NCBI GenBank assembly: GCA_041605955.1
Contig: JBFIXI010000074.1
Location: 1-21,413 of the forward strand
Direction: 5' to 3'
DNA: 21,413 nucleotides
Source of the DNA: JAHEJX01 sp041605955
GTDB lineage: Bacteria; Actinomycetota; Acidimicrobiia; Spongiisociales; UBA5794
In this document: piece by piece, positions 1 to 7,214 of the stretch
How positions within the stretch are numbered: position 1 is the stretch's first letter
Layout: each line of letters begins with the position of its first letter
The notes under the pieces: model-generated
Databases searched by the model: none
Told to the model about the DNA's origin: nothing
The model's input: only the letters and a program-made list of their open reading frames with translations
Program-made: the position numbers and the translations under genes

Positions 1-546
1 ACGATCAAGGACCGCTTCGGCGGCGGCGATGTCATCGCCGCTCTCGTCGGGATGTTCGTCGGGCTGGGCGTGCTCGTATTTCTAGGAGCATTGCTCGCAG
101 CCGGCGGCGCGTCCATCGACTACCAGCTCAACGCCATCGACATCGACGGCAACCTGCAGGAGATCGAAGTGGTCGGCGCCATCGTGGCCATCGCAGTCGT
201 CTTCGCGTCGTTCCTTGCCGGGGGCTATGCCGCCGGAAGAACGGCACGGTACGAAGGCGGAGTCAACGGCCTGAGCGCGTCCCTGCTGTTCGTGCTGCTC
301 GTCGCCGCCTTCGGGGCGCTCGGCACGTGGGTGGGAGTTGAGTACAACGCTTTCGGCGCAGCCGACCTGCCGAACTGGTTCGCCCAGTTCGACGCTCAGG
401 ACGTCACGCTCAAAGCCGTCGCAGCCGCAGCTGCCGCAATCGTGGCCAGCCTGCTCGGCGGATACATCGGTGGAGTGCTCGGAGAGCAGTACCACCGCGA
501 CGCCGACGCCACGCTCGTGCAAGAGACCGTCGACCAAGTCGCCTAG
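1..546 (+). CDS. Multi-pass membrane protein (YrzE/TIGR04086-like), 5' end outside window
   Basis: The reading frame is open from base 1, so the gene starts upstream and 181 residues are visible. An in-frame ATG at 52 falls inside the first membrane helix, so it is probably not the start. About four hydrophobic helices can be seen (roughly residues 11-37, 57-81, 90-116 and 137-163 of the visible part), separated by short acidic loops; glycine-rich stretches such as FLAGGYAAGR and LLGGYIGG lie inside helices. The C-terminus is short and charged. This layout resembles the small four-helix YrzE/TIGR04086 membrane proteins of unknown function, but that match is from memory. It is first in a run of four same-strand genes (with a hydrophobic peptide, a PRC-barrel protein and a CsbD-like protein), suggesting an envelope or stress role. 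No catalytic motif is visible. The reading frame is secure; the function is unknown. Confidence 0.75.
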   Translation, partial: TIKDRFGGGDVIAALVGMFVGLGVLVFLGALLAAGGASIDYQLNAIDIDGNLQEIEVVGAIVAIAVVFASFLAGGYAAGRTARYEGGVNGLSASLLFVLLVAAFGALGTWVGVEYNAFGAADLPNWFAQFDAQDVTLKAVAAAAAAIVASLLGGYIGGVLGEQYHRDADATLVQETVDQVA

Positions 547-560
547 CCGACAAACCCACG

Positions 561-570
561 AAAGGAGGAG
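561..570 (+). promoter_or_regulatory. Strong Shine-Dalgarno for the 19-residue peptide
   Basis: AAAGGAGGAG lies just before the ATG at 573, close to a perfect anti-Shine-Dalgarno match. It is the best reason to accept the very short downstream frame as a real gene. Confidence 0.75.
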
Positions 571-572
571 CC

Positions 573-632
573 ATGTATATCGGAGTCGGAACCCTGATCC
601 TGATCATCCTCATCCTGATGTTGATCTTCTAA
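573..632 (+). CDS. 19-residue hydrophobic peptide (DUF3309-like)
   Basis: This frame encodes MYIGVGTLILIILILMLIF and then a TAA stop. It is almost a single membrane helix, with a short N-terminus and no charged residues. A near-perfect Shine-Dalgarno (561-570) sits two bases upstream of the ATG, and the frame fits between the membrane protein ending at 546 and the PRC-barrel gene starting at 667. Tiny Leu/Ile-rich proteins such as the DUF3309 family are found in many bacteria, often beside stress genes such as CsbD; assignment to that family is inference from composition and context. It would probably sit in the cytoplasmic membrane. Its size means automatic gene callers will usually miss it. 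Confidence 0.65.
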   Translation: MYIGVGTLILIILILMLIF

Positions 633-666
633 CAAGCCACCAGTCAGCACAACGAAAGGACCAACT

Positions 667-1020
667 ATGACAAGAACCACATTGAGCGCTTCGTCCCTCA
701 TCGGCAACGACGTTCGCAACGGGGTCGGCGACGATCTCGGTGATGTCAAAGACATCATGATCGACGTCGAAACCGGCACCATCGCATACGCCGTGCTCGA
801 CATGGGGGGGTTCCTCGGCATCGGAAACAAGCTGTTCGCGGTGCCGTGGCGGGCGCTGTCGCTCGACACCGACTCGCACGAGTTCGTGCTCGACGTCGAC
901 AAGGAGACGCTCGACAACGCTCCCGGCTTCGACAAGGACAACTGGCCGGACTTCTCCGACCGGGTGTGGGGCACCACCGTGTATGCGCACTATCGGCTCC
1001 GTCCTCACTGGGAGAACTGA
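667..1020 (+). CDS. PRC-barrel domain protein
   Basis: A soluble protein of 117 residues. The N-terminal 75 or so residues match the PRC-barrel pattern: a start like LSASSLIGNDVRN, then a 'G..LGDVKDIMIDVETGTIAYAVLDMGG' core, a Gly-rich turn (FLGIGNKLFAVPW), and a closing strand (FVLDVDKETLDNAPGF). The tail is Trp/Tyr/His-rich. PRC-barrel proteins are small beta-barrels found alone in stress-related operons, or in RimM and photosynthetic reaction centres; stand-alone forms have no agreed biochemical role. The ATG at 667 has GAAAGGA (654-660) six bases upstream. The gene sits between the hydrophobic peptide and the CsbD-like gene, and all are likely co-transcribed. Confidence 0.85.
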   Translation: MTRTTLSASSLIGNDVRNGVGDDLGDVKDIMIDVETGTIAYAVLDMGGFLGIGNKLFAVPWRALSLDTDSHEFVLDVDKETLDNAPGFDKDNWPDFSDRVWGTTVYAHYRLRPHWEN

Positions 1021-1091
1021 GCCGCACGCGTCACGACGAGAGAGCAATCGCCCCGGGAATCGCCGGGGCCGACACGGAAGGAACAACGAAG

Positions 1092-1292
1092 ATGGAATGG
1101 CATGAGAAGCTTCAGAACGAAGGCACGTGGCAGAACCTCAAAGGCAAGCTGCGTGAAGAATGGGCCGAGCTCACCGACGATGAGCTCGAAGAGGCCCGCG
1201 CCAACTGGGACCAGTTCGTCGGCACGGTCAAGGAGAAGACCGGGGCCGCCGCTGAAACCGTCGAAACCAAGGTGAAAGCCCTGGTCTCCTAG
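1092..1292 (+). CDS. CsbD-like stress protein
   Basis: A small, charged, helical protein of 66 residues. The pattern 'W..LKGKLREEWAELTDDELEEARANWDQFVGTVKEKTG' is the CsbD-family signature: K-G-..-.E..G/W..LTDD....A...D...G..QE..G. CsbD proteins are short helical proteins induced under general stress in Bacillus and many other bacteria; their mechanism is unknown. The start at 1092 is supported by GGAAGGAA shortly upstream (1077-1083) and by starting exactly at the family N-terminus. A longer frame beginning at 846 would run through the PRC-barrel gene and is not credible. It is the last gene of the operon, followed by a strong hairpin at 1315-1344. Confidence 0.85.
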   Translation: MEWHEKLQNEGTWQNLKGKLREEWAELTDDELEEARANWDQFVGTVKEKTGAAAETVETKVKALVS

Positions 1293-1314
1293 CCGGCCAC
1301 ATTCGGCAACTCAC

Positions 1315-1344
1315 GAGGGCCCGCAGCCACGGCTGCGGGCCCTC
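1315..1344 (+). terminator. Strong hairpin after the CsbD-like gene
   Basis: Bases 1315-1328 and 1331-1344 are perfect inverted repeats (GAGGGCCCGCAGCC paired with GGCTGCGGGCCCTC), giving at least 12 GC-rich base pairs with a small loop. It starts 22 bases after the stop at 1292. No T-run follows on the + strand, so it is an atypical terminator or an mRNA-end stabiliser. It may also act for the minus-strand gene ending at 1383. Confidence 0.6.
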
Positions 1345-1382
1345 CGGCGTCTACGCCCACATCGTCGGTTGCCCGAGCGCCT

Positions 1383-1727
1383 CTAGAAGAAGTTCAGCTC
1401 TTTCCCGGCTTTGGCGTAGAGGGCAAGACGGTGCTCCATCATGTCGCCGGCGAAGTACGTATGGAACGCGAAGCCTTCACAGGTCAGCATCGCCTTGTCG
1501 CACAGGACGATGAACTCGTCGTTGTCGACGATCTCGAAGATGGTTTCCATCTCACCACGCACGACCATCATCCCGTCGTTGACGTGCATGAGGATGAGCG
1601 GCTCGGTCACCTTGTTCTCGGCAACCAGCTTCTCGAAGAACATGCGGAAATCCGCCAGGTTCTCGAGTGCCTTGGCCTCCCGACCGGGAAGTGCCTTGAC
1701 CCACTTGAACACAAGTGCATAGTCCAC
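1383..1727 (-). CDS. Unrecognised conserved-looking 114-residue protein
   Basis: I do not recognise the family. The protein is soluble, with no signal peptide or membrane helix. It begins MDYALVFKWVKALPGREAKA, continues with an acidic/amphipathic helix (ALENLADFRMFFEKLVAENKV), then beta-strand-like segments (LILMHVNDGMMVVRGEMETIFEIV and EFIVLCDKAMLTCEGF) and ends in a helix rich in Met, His, Ala and Lys. The alternation of strands and helices could fit a small alpha/beta (ferredoxin-like dimeric) fold, but that is a guess. The start codon is GTG at 1727, with GAGGAG placed six bases upstream (revcomp of about 1734-1739), so start and frame are well supported. It is divergent from the HNH gene and convergent with the stress operon, so context gives no functional clue. 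Confidence 0.75.
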   Translation of the reverse strand: MDYALVFKWVKALPGREAKALENLADFRMFFEKLVAENKVTEPLILMHVNDGMMVVRGEMETIFEIVDNDEFIVLCDKAMLTCEGFAFHTYFAGDMMEHRLALYAKAGKELNFF

Positions 1728-1894
1728 AGCAATCTCCTCTCGCTAGGGACGGTCTCCCCAACCTTCAATTGTGCCCGGGGTCAAAAAGGGTGCCTAGGGC
1801 TGGAATGCCCGAATCGCCTCCTCCGAAACCCATCTGCGGCCCCGTCGCAGCGCTCCGCAGCCCGCTCGCCGGGTGGTGTGTCACACCCGGTTGG

Positions 1895-1900
1895 TACGTT
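1895..1900 (+). promoter_or_regulatory. Candidate -10 box, leaderless start of the HNH gene
   Basis: TACGTT fits the actinobacterial TANNNT -10 consensus and ends six bases before the ATG at 1907. There is no Shine-Dalgarno in front of that ATG. The geometry predicts that transcription begins at or next to the start codon. Confidence 0.45.
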
Positions 1901-1906
1901 GCGGGT

Positions 1907-3130
1907 ATGAAGTCTGGGATTGGCAAAATGCCTGAAATGAGGCGGGTCGTGGGTGATCGGCGCGATGCGCAGCGGGTGGTGGAGGCGCATGCGGCGTTGG
2001 GTGCGGCGCTGGTGGGGGTGTTGGATCTGGTTGCCGAGTTGGATGCCGATGAGGCGTACCTGGCCAACGCGGCGACCGACATGGTCTCGTGGTTGACGTT
2101 CGACCTGGGAGTTGCCCCCGGCACCGCTCGGCGGTGGATGCGGGTGGGTCGCCGGTTGCCTGAGTTCCCGTTGCTGCGGGAGGCGCTGGCGGCGGGGGTG
2201 GTGTCCTTTGACGAGGTGGCGGTGCTGGTGCGGTTCGCGACCCCGGAGACCGAAGCCGCCTTGTTGGAGTTGACCCGCCAGGTTCCACAGGCCGAGTTGG
2301 CGGCCGCCATCAAGGAGCACCTGGAGATGTCGGCACCGGAAGAGCAGCCGGCTGAGTTGGTGGCTGATCGGCCGGCCGCGGAGCTGCGGATGTGGTGGGA
2401 GGAGAATGACCTGCAGGTGCGGGGTCGCATCCGGGGTGTCGACGGGCTGCTGGTGGAGACCGCTCTCCTGCGGTACGGGGCCAAGGCGCCCGTGGATCCC
2501 ACCACCGGGCTCTTTCGTGACCCCGACGTACGCCAGGGTGAAGCCTTAGTTCAGCTCGCTTCCGAAGCCACCCGCTCCGACGGCGACCCCGACCGGGCCA
2601 CCGTGGTCGTCCACGTGACGGCCGATGAGCTGAGGGACCCCGACTGCGCCATCCGTATCGGAGGCAAGACGATGCAGCGGGACGAGTGGCTGCGGCTCAC
2701 CTGTGACGGGCGTATCCAACCAGCCATCGACGACCCCACTGGATTCACTATCGGAGTGGGACGCACCACCCGCCGGATCCCACCCTGGCTGTTACGGCTG
2801 GTGACCGGTCGCGACCAAGGCTGCCGCTTCCCCGGGTGTGGGCGCACCCGCTGGACCCATGCCCATCACATCATCCACTGGGCCAACGATGGTCCCACCA
2901 ACCTCGACAACCTCCTCACCCTCTGCGGATTCCACCACCGGCTCATCCACTCCGAGGGCTGGACCATCACCGGCCACCCCAGCGGAGACCTAGTCTTCCG
3001 CAACCAGTGGGGCAGCATCCACCAACCCGCCCGCCCCCGCTTCCACCCCGGCCATATCCAACACCTGCTCAACAACATCGAGAACTACCGGCAACGCCGA
3101 CACCTCGCTCTCGCCAACGCTCCACCCTGA
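1907..3130 (+). CDS. DUF222 / HNH endonuclease domain protein (13E12-repeat type)
   Basis: A protein of 407 residues from the ATG at 1907. The N-terminal two thirds is the helical DUF222 region (Ala/Leu/Glu-rich, with SFDEVAVLVRFATPE and ELAAAIKEHLEM). The C-terminus carries an HNH nuclease motif: CRFPGCGR, then THAHHIIHWANDGPTNLDNLLTLC and FHHRLIHSEGW, with the expected zinc-type Cys pairs and catalytic His. Such proteins are multicopy in many actinobacteria, are often linked to mobile elements, and lack a firm physiological role. The frame is open back to 1715, but the upstream part is not family-like; 1907 is preferred because a TANNNT box sits six bases before it. In-frame ATGs at 1928 and 1937 are alternatives. 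The gene converges on asd with 16 bases between stops. It stands alone, with no partner methylase and no visible repeats. Confidence 0.88.
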   Translation: MKSGIGKMPEMRRVVGDRRDAQRVVEAHAALGAALVGVLDLVAELDADEAYLANAATDMVSWLTFDLGVAPGTARRWMRVGRRLPEFPLLREALAAGVVSFDEVAVLVRFATPETEAALLELTRQVPQAELAAAIKEHLEMSAPEEQPAELVADRPAAELRMWWEENDLQVRGRIRGVDGLLVETALLRYGAKAPVDPTTGLFRDPDVRQGEALVQLASEATRSDGDPDRATVVVHVTADELRDPDCAIRIGGKTMQRDEWLRLTCDGRIQPAIDDPTGFTIGVGRTTRRIPPWLLRLVTGRDQGCRFPGCGRTRWTHAHHIIHWANDGPTNLDNLLTLCGFHHRLIHSEGWTITGHPSGDLVFRNQWGSIHQPARPRFHPGHIQHLLNNIENYRQRRHLALANAPP

Positions 3131-3146
3131 CGAGTTGTCGTTCGGA

Positions 3147-4156
<1,010 letters not shown>

Positions 4157-4160
<4 letters not shown>

Positions 4161-4642
4161 ACCGGCGCCTCTTCCGGCAGGTAATAGCTGTGGAGTGCCC
4201 GCACTGCCTCTTCGCCACGGTCGGCGTCGATGACGCACGAGATACGGACTGCCGAGGTGGAAATCATCGAGATGTTGATGCCGTGATCTGCCAGCACCCT
4301 GAACATGTCGGCGGCAACGCCCGGATGGTTCCGCATGCCGGCGCCGACCAGCGAAACCTTGGCGATGGCGGGGTCGACGTCCACCCCCTCGGCACCCAGC
4401 TCGGGAACCACCCGCTCGGCGGCCGCCCGGGCCCTGTCGAGCTGTTCTTGGCGCACAGTGAAGCTGATGTCGGTGATGCCGGCGTTCGACACGTTCTGGA
4501 CGATCATGTCGACGTCGATGTTGTCGCCGGCGAGGGCCCCGAACAGCTTGGCGGCGATGCCGGGCTGGTCGGGAACGCCATGCACGGTCACCTTCGCTTC
4601 GGTGTCATCGTGGGCGACACCGGTGATGACCGTCTGCTCCAT
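4157..4642 (-). CDS. Predicted aspartate kinase beta subunit from an internal start
   Basis: Within lysC, in the same frame, an ATG at 4642 (Met246) is preceded by AAGGAGGAA (revcomp of 4646-4654), with GGAGG five bases before the ATG. This is the strongest ribosome-binding site in the lysC-asd operon, and it sits inside a coding region. It would give a 161-residue product beginning MEQTVITGVAHDDTEAKVTV that contains just the two ACT domains. Corynebacterium glutamicum and Bacillus subtilis are known to make a separate beta subunit from an in-frame internal start, and the C. glutamicum beta subunit begins with a very similar sequence. The enzyme here is therefore likely an alpha2beta2 complex. 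The start is inferred, not measured. Confidence 0.75.
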
Positions 4643-5377
4643 GACTTCCTCCTTGATCCACGTGCCGGGCTCATCGTGGAACGATGAACGGACATGCACG
4701 GGGATGCTGAACCGGCGGGCAAACTCTACCGATCGAGCCATCAAAACCCCGGCCCCCGCCCCGGCCAGTTCCAGCATGTCCTCATACGACACTTCGTCCA
4801 GCTTGCGAGCAGACTCCACCAGGCGCGGGTCGGCCGTGAACACCCCGTCGACATCGGTGTAGATCTCACACACGTCCGCCCCCAATGCGGCCGCCATGGC
4901 GACGGCGGTGGCATCGGAGCCACCCCGGCCGAGGGTGGTGACGTCCCGGCTCTCCGGGTCCACCCCCTGGAACCCCGCCACGATGACCACCAGCCCGTCG
5001 TCGAGGTACTGGCGCACCCGGTCGCCGCGAATAGCGGTGATCTTGGCTCCACCATGGACCGAGTCGGTGAGGATGCCGGCCTGCGAGCCTGTGAGACTGG
5101 CGGCCTCGACTCCGAGATCCCGGATGGCCATCGCCAGCAGCGCCATGGAAATCCGCTCCCCGGCAGTCAGCAGCATGTCCATCTCCCGCCCCCCCGGCCG
5201 GGAGCTGACATGGGTGGCGAGGTCGATGAGGTCGTCGGTGGTCCGGCCCATGGCAGAAACCACCACGACCACGTCGTGGCCTGCTTTGCGGGTCTCGACC
5301 ACCCGGCGGGCCACGTTGGCGATCCGCTCGGCGTCACCCACCGACGTGCCGCCGTACTTCTGGACCGTGAGGGACAT
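4157..5377 (-). CDS. lysC: Aspartate kinase, alpha/beta type
   Basis: Phosphorylates aspartate with ATP, the committed step of the aspartate pathway. The 406 residues contain the N-terminal KYGGTSVGD motif (residues 7-15), the AMGRTTDDLIDLA segment, the GRGGSDATAVAMAAALGAD core and the TDVDGVFTADPR loop, followed by two ACT regulatory domains (about 250-400; GIAAKLFGAL..DNIDVDMIVQNVS, then VSLVGAGMRNHPGVAADMF..ISMISTSAVRISCVI). These are the sites where lysine and threonine act in related actinobacterial enzymes. The start is ATG 5377: it matches the family N-terminus and lies seven bases after a TATACT box, so the message is probably leaderless. The frame runs on to 5944, but that stretch is antisense to the cyclophilin gene. 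Its stop overlaps the asd start. An internal start at 4642 is listed separately. Confidence 0.95.
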
Positions 5378-5384
5378 GGCGCGG

Positions 5385-5390
5385 AGTATA
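5385..5390 (-). promoter_or_regulatory. Candidate -10 box of lysC-asd
   Basis: TATACT on the minus strand, followed by seven bases and then the lysC ATG at 5377. No Shine-Dalgarno is present, so a leaderless transcript is predicted. No clear -35 hexamer was found at 16-18 bases; a palindrome (5396-5410) occupies that area instead. Confidence 0.55.
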
Positions 5391-5395
5391 TGAGC

Positions 5396-5410
5396 GCGCA
5401 ACCGTTGCGC
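5396..5410. promoter_or_regulatory. 15-bp palindrome, candidate operator for lysC
   Basis: GCGCAACCGTTGCGC is a perfect 7+1+7 palindrome in the 78-base gap between the divergent lysC and cyclophilin genes. It lies five bases upstream of the lysC -10 box, where a bound protein would affect RNA polymerase. The regulator is unknown. Confidence 0.4.
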
Positions 5411-5440
5411 CGGTCGCAATATCGGAGCAGTCAGCCTCTC

Positions 5441-5446
5441 TATGAT
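5441..5446 (+). promoter_or_regulatory. Candidate -10 box of the cyclophilin gene
   Basis: TATGAT lies nine bases upstream of the ATG at 5456. No Shine-Dalgarno is visible before that ATG, so a leaderless or nearly leaderless transcript is predicted. Confidence 0.45.
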
Positions 5447-5455
5447 GCAGCCTTC

Positions 5456-6304
5456 ATGACGAGCAAGCGAGAGCGCCAGAGAGTCAACCGGGCGGCCCGG
5501 CGGGAGGCCGAACGCAAGGCAGCCCAACGAGCTGCTCGCATCCGGACTGCCCGCAATATCGCGATCCTGGTGGTCGCGGTGCTGGGGCCGCTGCTGCTGT
5601 TCTCCTTGCTGTCGGGCAACGACTCCGAGCCCGATGCCGCCACCACCACCACCATCGGAGTGACCACCACAACCACCCCGGAACAGGCTCGCCTCGCCAC
5701 CAGCTACGAGTTGTTTGCCGGCCAGCCCACCGCATGCGGTGCGGAGACGCCGCCCGCCCCCACCGAGATGAGCTTCGAGGCAGCCGAGGACCAGGAGATC
5801 CCACCGGATGCCGAGGTCACCGCCGTCCTCACAACGTCGTGCGGCGACATCACCATCGAGCTCGACAGGGCAGCGGCACCCGAGACCGTCAACAGCTTCG
5901 TGTTCCTGGCCCGTGAGGGCTACTTCGACGGCTCCCCGATGCATCGGATTCTGCCGGCCTTCGTCATCCAGGGCGGCGACCCGACGGGCACCGGCCTCGG
6001 GAGCCCCGGCTACTCACCGGCCGACGAGTTCCCCGAGCCGCTCACCACCTACGACCCCGGCGACGTCGCCATGGCCAACTCCGGTGGCGAGGCCACCGCC
6101 GGCAGCCAGTTCTTCATCGTGCTGGAGGAGAACCAGCTCCACCTGAGCGGCTCCCAGTTCACGACGTTTGGCCGGGTGATGGGAAGCGAAGACGCCATCG
6201 AGGCGATCCGGGCGGTTCCGCTCGGATTCAACGAGTTCGACGCCGACCCCTCCCGACCGCTCGAATCGGTGTACATCGAGTCGGTCACCATCGACGTCAC
6301 CTAG
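5456..6304 (+). CDS. Membrane-anchored cyclophilin-type peptidyl-prolyl isomerase
   Basis: A protein of 282 residues. The N-terminus is a cytoplasmic Arg/Lys-rich helix (about 1-30; RERQRVNRAARREAERK), then one membrane helix (about 33-54), then a Thr-rich linker (TTTTIGVTTTTTP). The outer part holds a cyclophilin fold from about residue 120: ITIELDRAAAPETVNSFVFLA, MHRILPAFVIQGGDPTGTG, SQFFIVLEENQLHLSG and FTTFGRV. The Arg, Gln and Phe of the active-site pocket are present; the usual Phe of the FHR motif is Met. It should speed Xaa-Pro isomerisation of secreted proteins at the outer face of the membrane. Two cysteines (in TACGAE and TTSCGD) could form a disulfide. The start at 5456 fits the basic N-terminus and the TATGAT box; the longer frame from 4694 is antisense to lysC. 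The PHP gene follows after 20 bases. Confidence 0.9.
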   Translation: MTSKRERQRVNRAARREAERKAAQRAARIRTARNIAILVVAVLGPLLLFSLLSGNDSEPDAATTTTIGVTTTTTPEQARLATSYELFAGQPTACGAETPPAPTEMSFEAAEDQEIPPDAEVTAVLTTSCGDITIELDRAAAPETVNSFVFLAREGYFDGSPMHRILPAFVIQGGDPTGTGLGSPGYSPADEFPEPLTTYDPGDVAMANSGGEATAGSQFFIVLEENQLHLSGSQFTTFGRVMGSEDAIEAIRAVPLGFNEFDADPSRPLESVYIESVTIDVT

Positions 6305-6324
6305 CCGGGCCGGGCCGCGACCTG

Positions 6325-7173
6325 ATGGCAGTCGACCTTCACACGCACAGCAGCTACTCGGACGGATCCGACACGCCCGCCGAGCTGGTCGCCGAAGCGG
6401 AGCGGGCCGGGCTCGAAGCAGTTGCGCTCACCGACCACGACAACCTGGATGGCATCGCCGATGCAGCGGAAGCTGCCGCCGAGCACGGCATCGAGCTGGT
6501 CCCCGGCGTCGAGCTGTCCTGTGAATGGGACCGGGGTGGCTTCCATATGATCGTGCTCTTCCTCGAGCCGGGCATCGGGCCATTGCAGGATCGACTGGCC
6601 GAACTCCAGGCGGGCCGCACCAACCGCAACCGGCAGATGGTGGACAAGCTCGCCGGACTCGGCGTCGAGATCACCTACGAAGAGGTCTTGGAGGAGGCCG
6701 GAGGCACCGGCATGGGCCGGCCACACATGGCCGCAGTCCTGGTCCAGAAGAAGGTGGTCGGGTCGATGTCGGAAGCGTTCGATCTCTACCTGGGCGCGGG
6801 CCGCCCCGGCTACGTGGGGCGGCCCCGCCTCGCCCCGGAGGAGGCGATTGCCCTCGCGACTGACTCGGGGGCGGTGCCCATCGTCGCCCATCCCCACACC
6901 CTCGGGATCTTCCGGGCGGAACTGGACGATGAGCTGGAGCGGCTGGCCGGTCTTGGACTCGTCGGCCTGGAGACGTACTACCCCGAGTACGAGCAGGACA
7001 CTCGCCTCGAGTTGGTAGAGCGGGCACGCCGGGTGGGGCTCATCCCGTCGGGAGGATCCGACTATCACGGCAGCTACAAGCCGGGTCTGCGGCTCGGAAA
7101 CGGGTACGGCGACCTGATGGTGGGGCGTGAAGTGCTCGAGGAGTTACGGGCGGCCCGCAAGCTCGGGAACTAG
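6325..7173 (+). CDS. PHP-domain phosphoesterase (nucleoside 3',5'-bisphosphate phosphatase / RNase AM-like)
   Basis: A soluble metalloenzyme of 282 residues. Metal-ligand motifs of the PHP family are all present: DLHTHSSYSDG (H6, H8, D13), LTDHDN (D37, H38), GVELSC (E63), H74, AHPH (H189, H191) and GSDYHG (D245, H247). This order and length match the YciV/RnaAM-type branch, which removes the 3' phosphate from nucleoside 3',5'-bisphosphates such as pAp and can trim 5' ends of RNA. The pAp link is of interest because a sulfotransferase later in the window would produce PAP, but no operon connects them. The ATG at 6325 begins directly at the PHP motif. It lies 20 bases after the cyclophilin stop, so co-transcription is likely. 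The exact substrate is not determined by the sequence. Confidence 0.88.
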   Translation: MAVDLHTHSSYSDGSDTPAELVAEAERAGLEAVALTDHDNLDGIADAAEAAAEHGIELVPGVELSCEWDRGGFHMIVLFLEPGIGPLQDRLAELQAGRTNRNRQMVDKLAGLGVEITYEEVLEEAGGTGMGRPHMAAVLVQKKVVGSMSEAFDLYLGAGRPGYVGRPRLAPEEAIALATDSGAVPIVAHPHTLGIFRAELDDELERLAGLGLVGLETYYPEYEQDTRLELVERARRVGLIPSGGSDYHGSYKPGLRLGNGYGDLMVGREVLEELRAARKLGN

Positions 7174-7214
7174 TTACCTCAATTGGGCCTGCTGGGCTGC
7201 CGAAGAATTGGGAG

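Noticed and set aside
1715..1906. Upstream part of the HNH frame
   Set aside because: It overlaps the promoter area of the divergent gene, is not like DUF222 N-termini, and lacks a start signal.
1907..3130. HNH gene as part of a restriction or mobile system
   Set aside because: There is no methylase, recombinase, terminal repeat or intron structure nearby; DUF222/HNH genes occur singly in many actinobacteria.
4694..5455. Upstream extension of the cyclophilin gene
   Set aside because: It is antisense to lysC; the basic N-terminus plus membrane helix of the real protein begins at 5456.
5378..5944. N-terminal extension of aspartate kinase by 189 residues
   Set aside because: The extension is antisense to the cyclophilin gene and low in complexity; the family N-terminus and a -10 box place the start at 5377.
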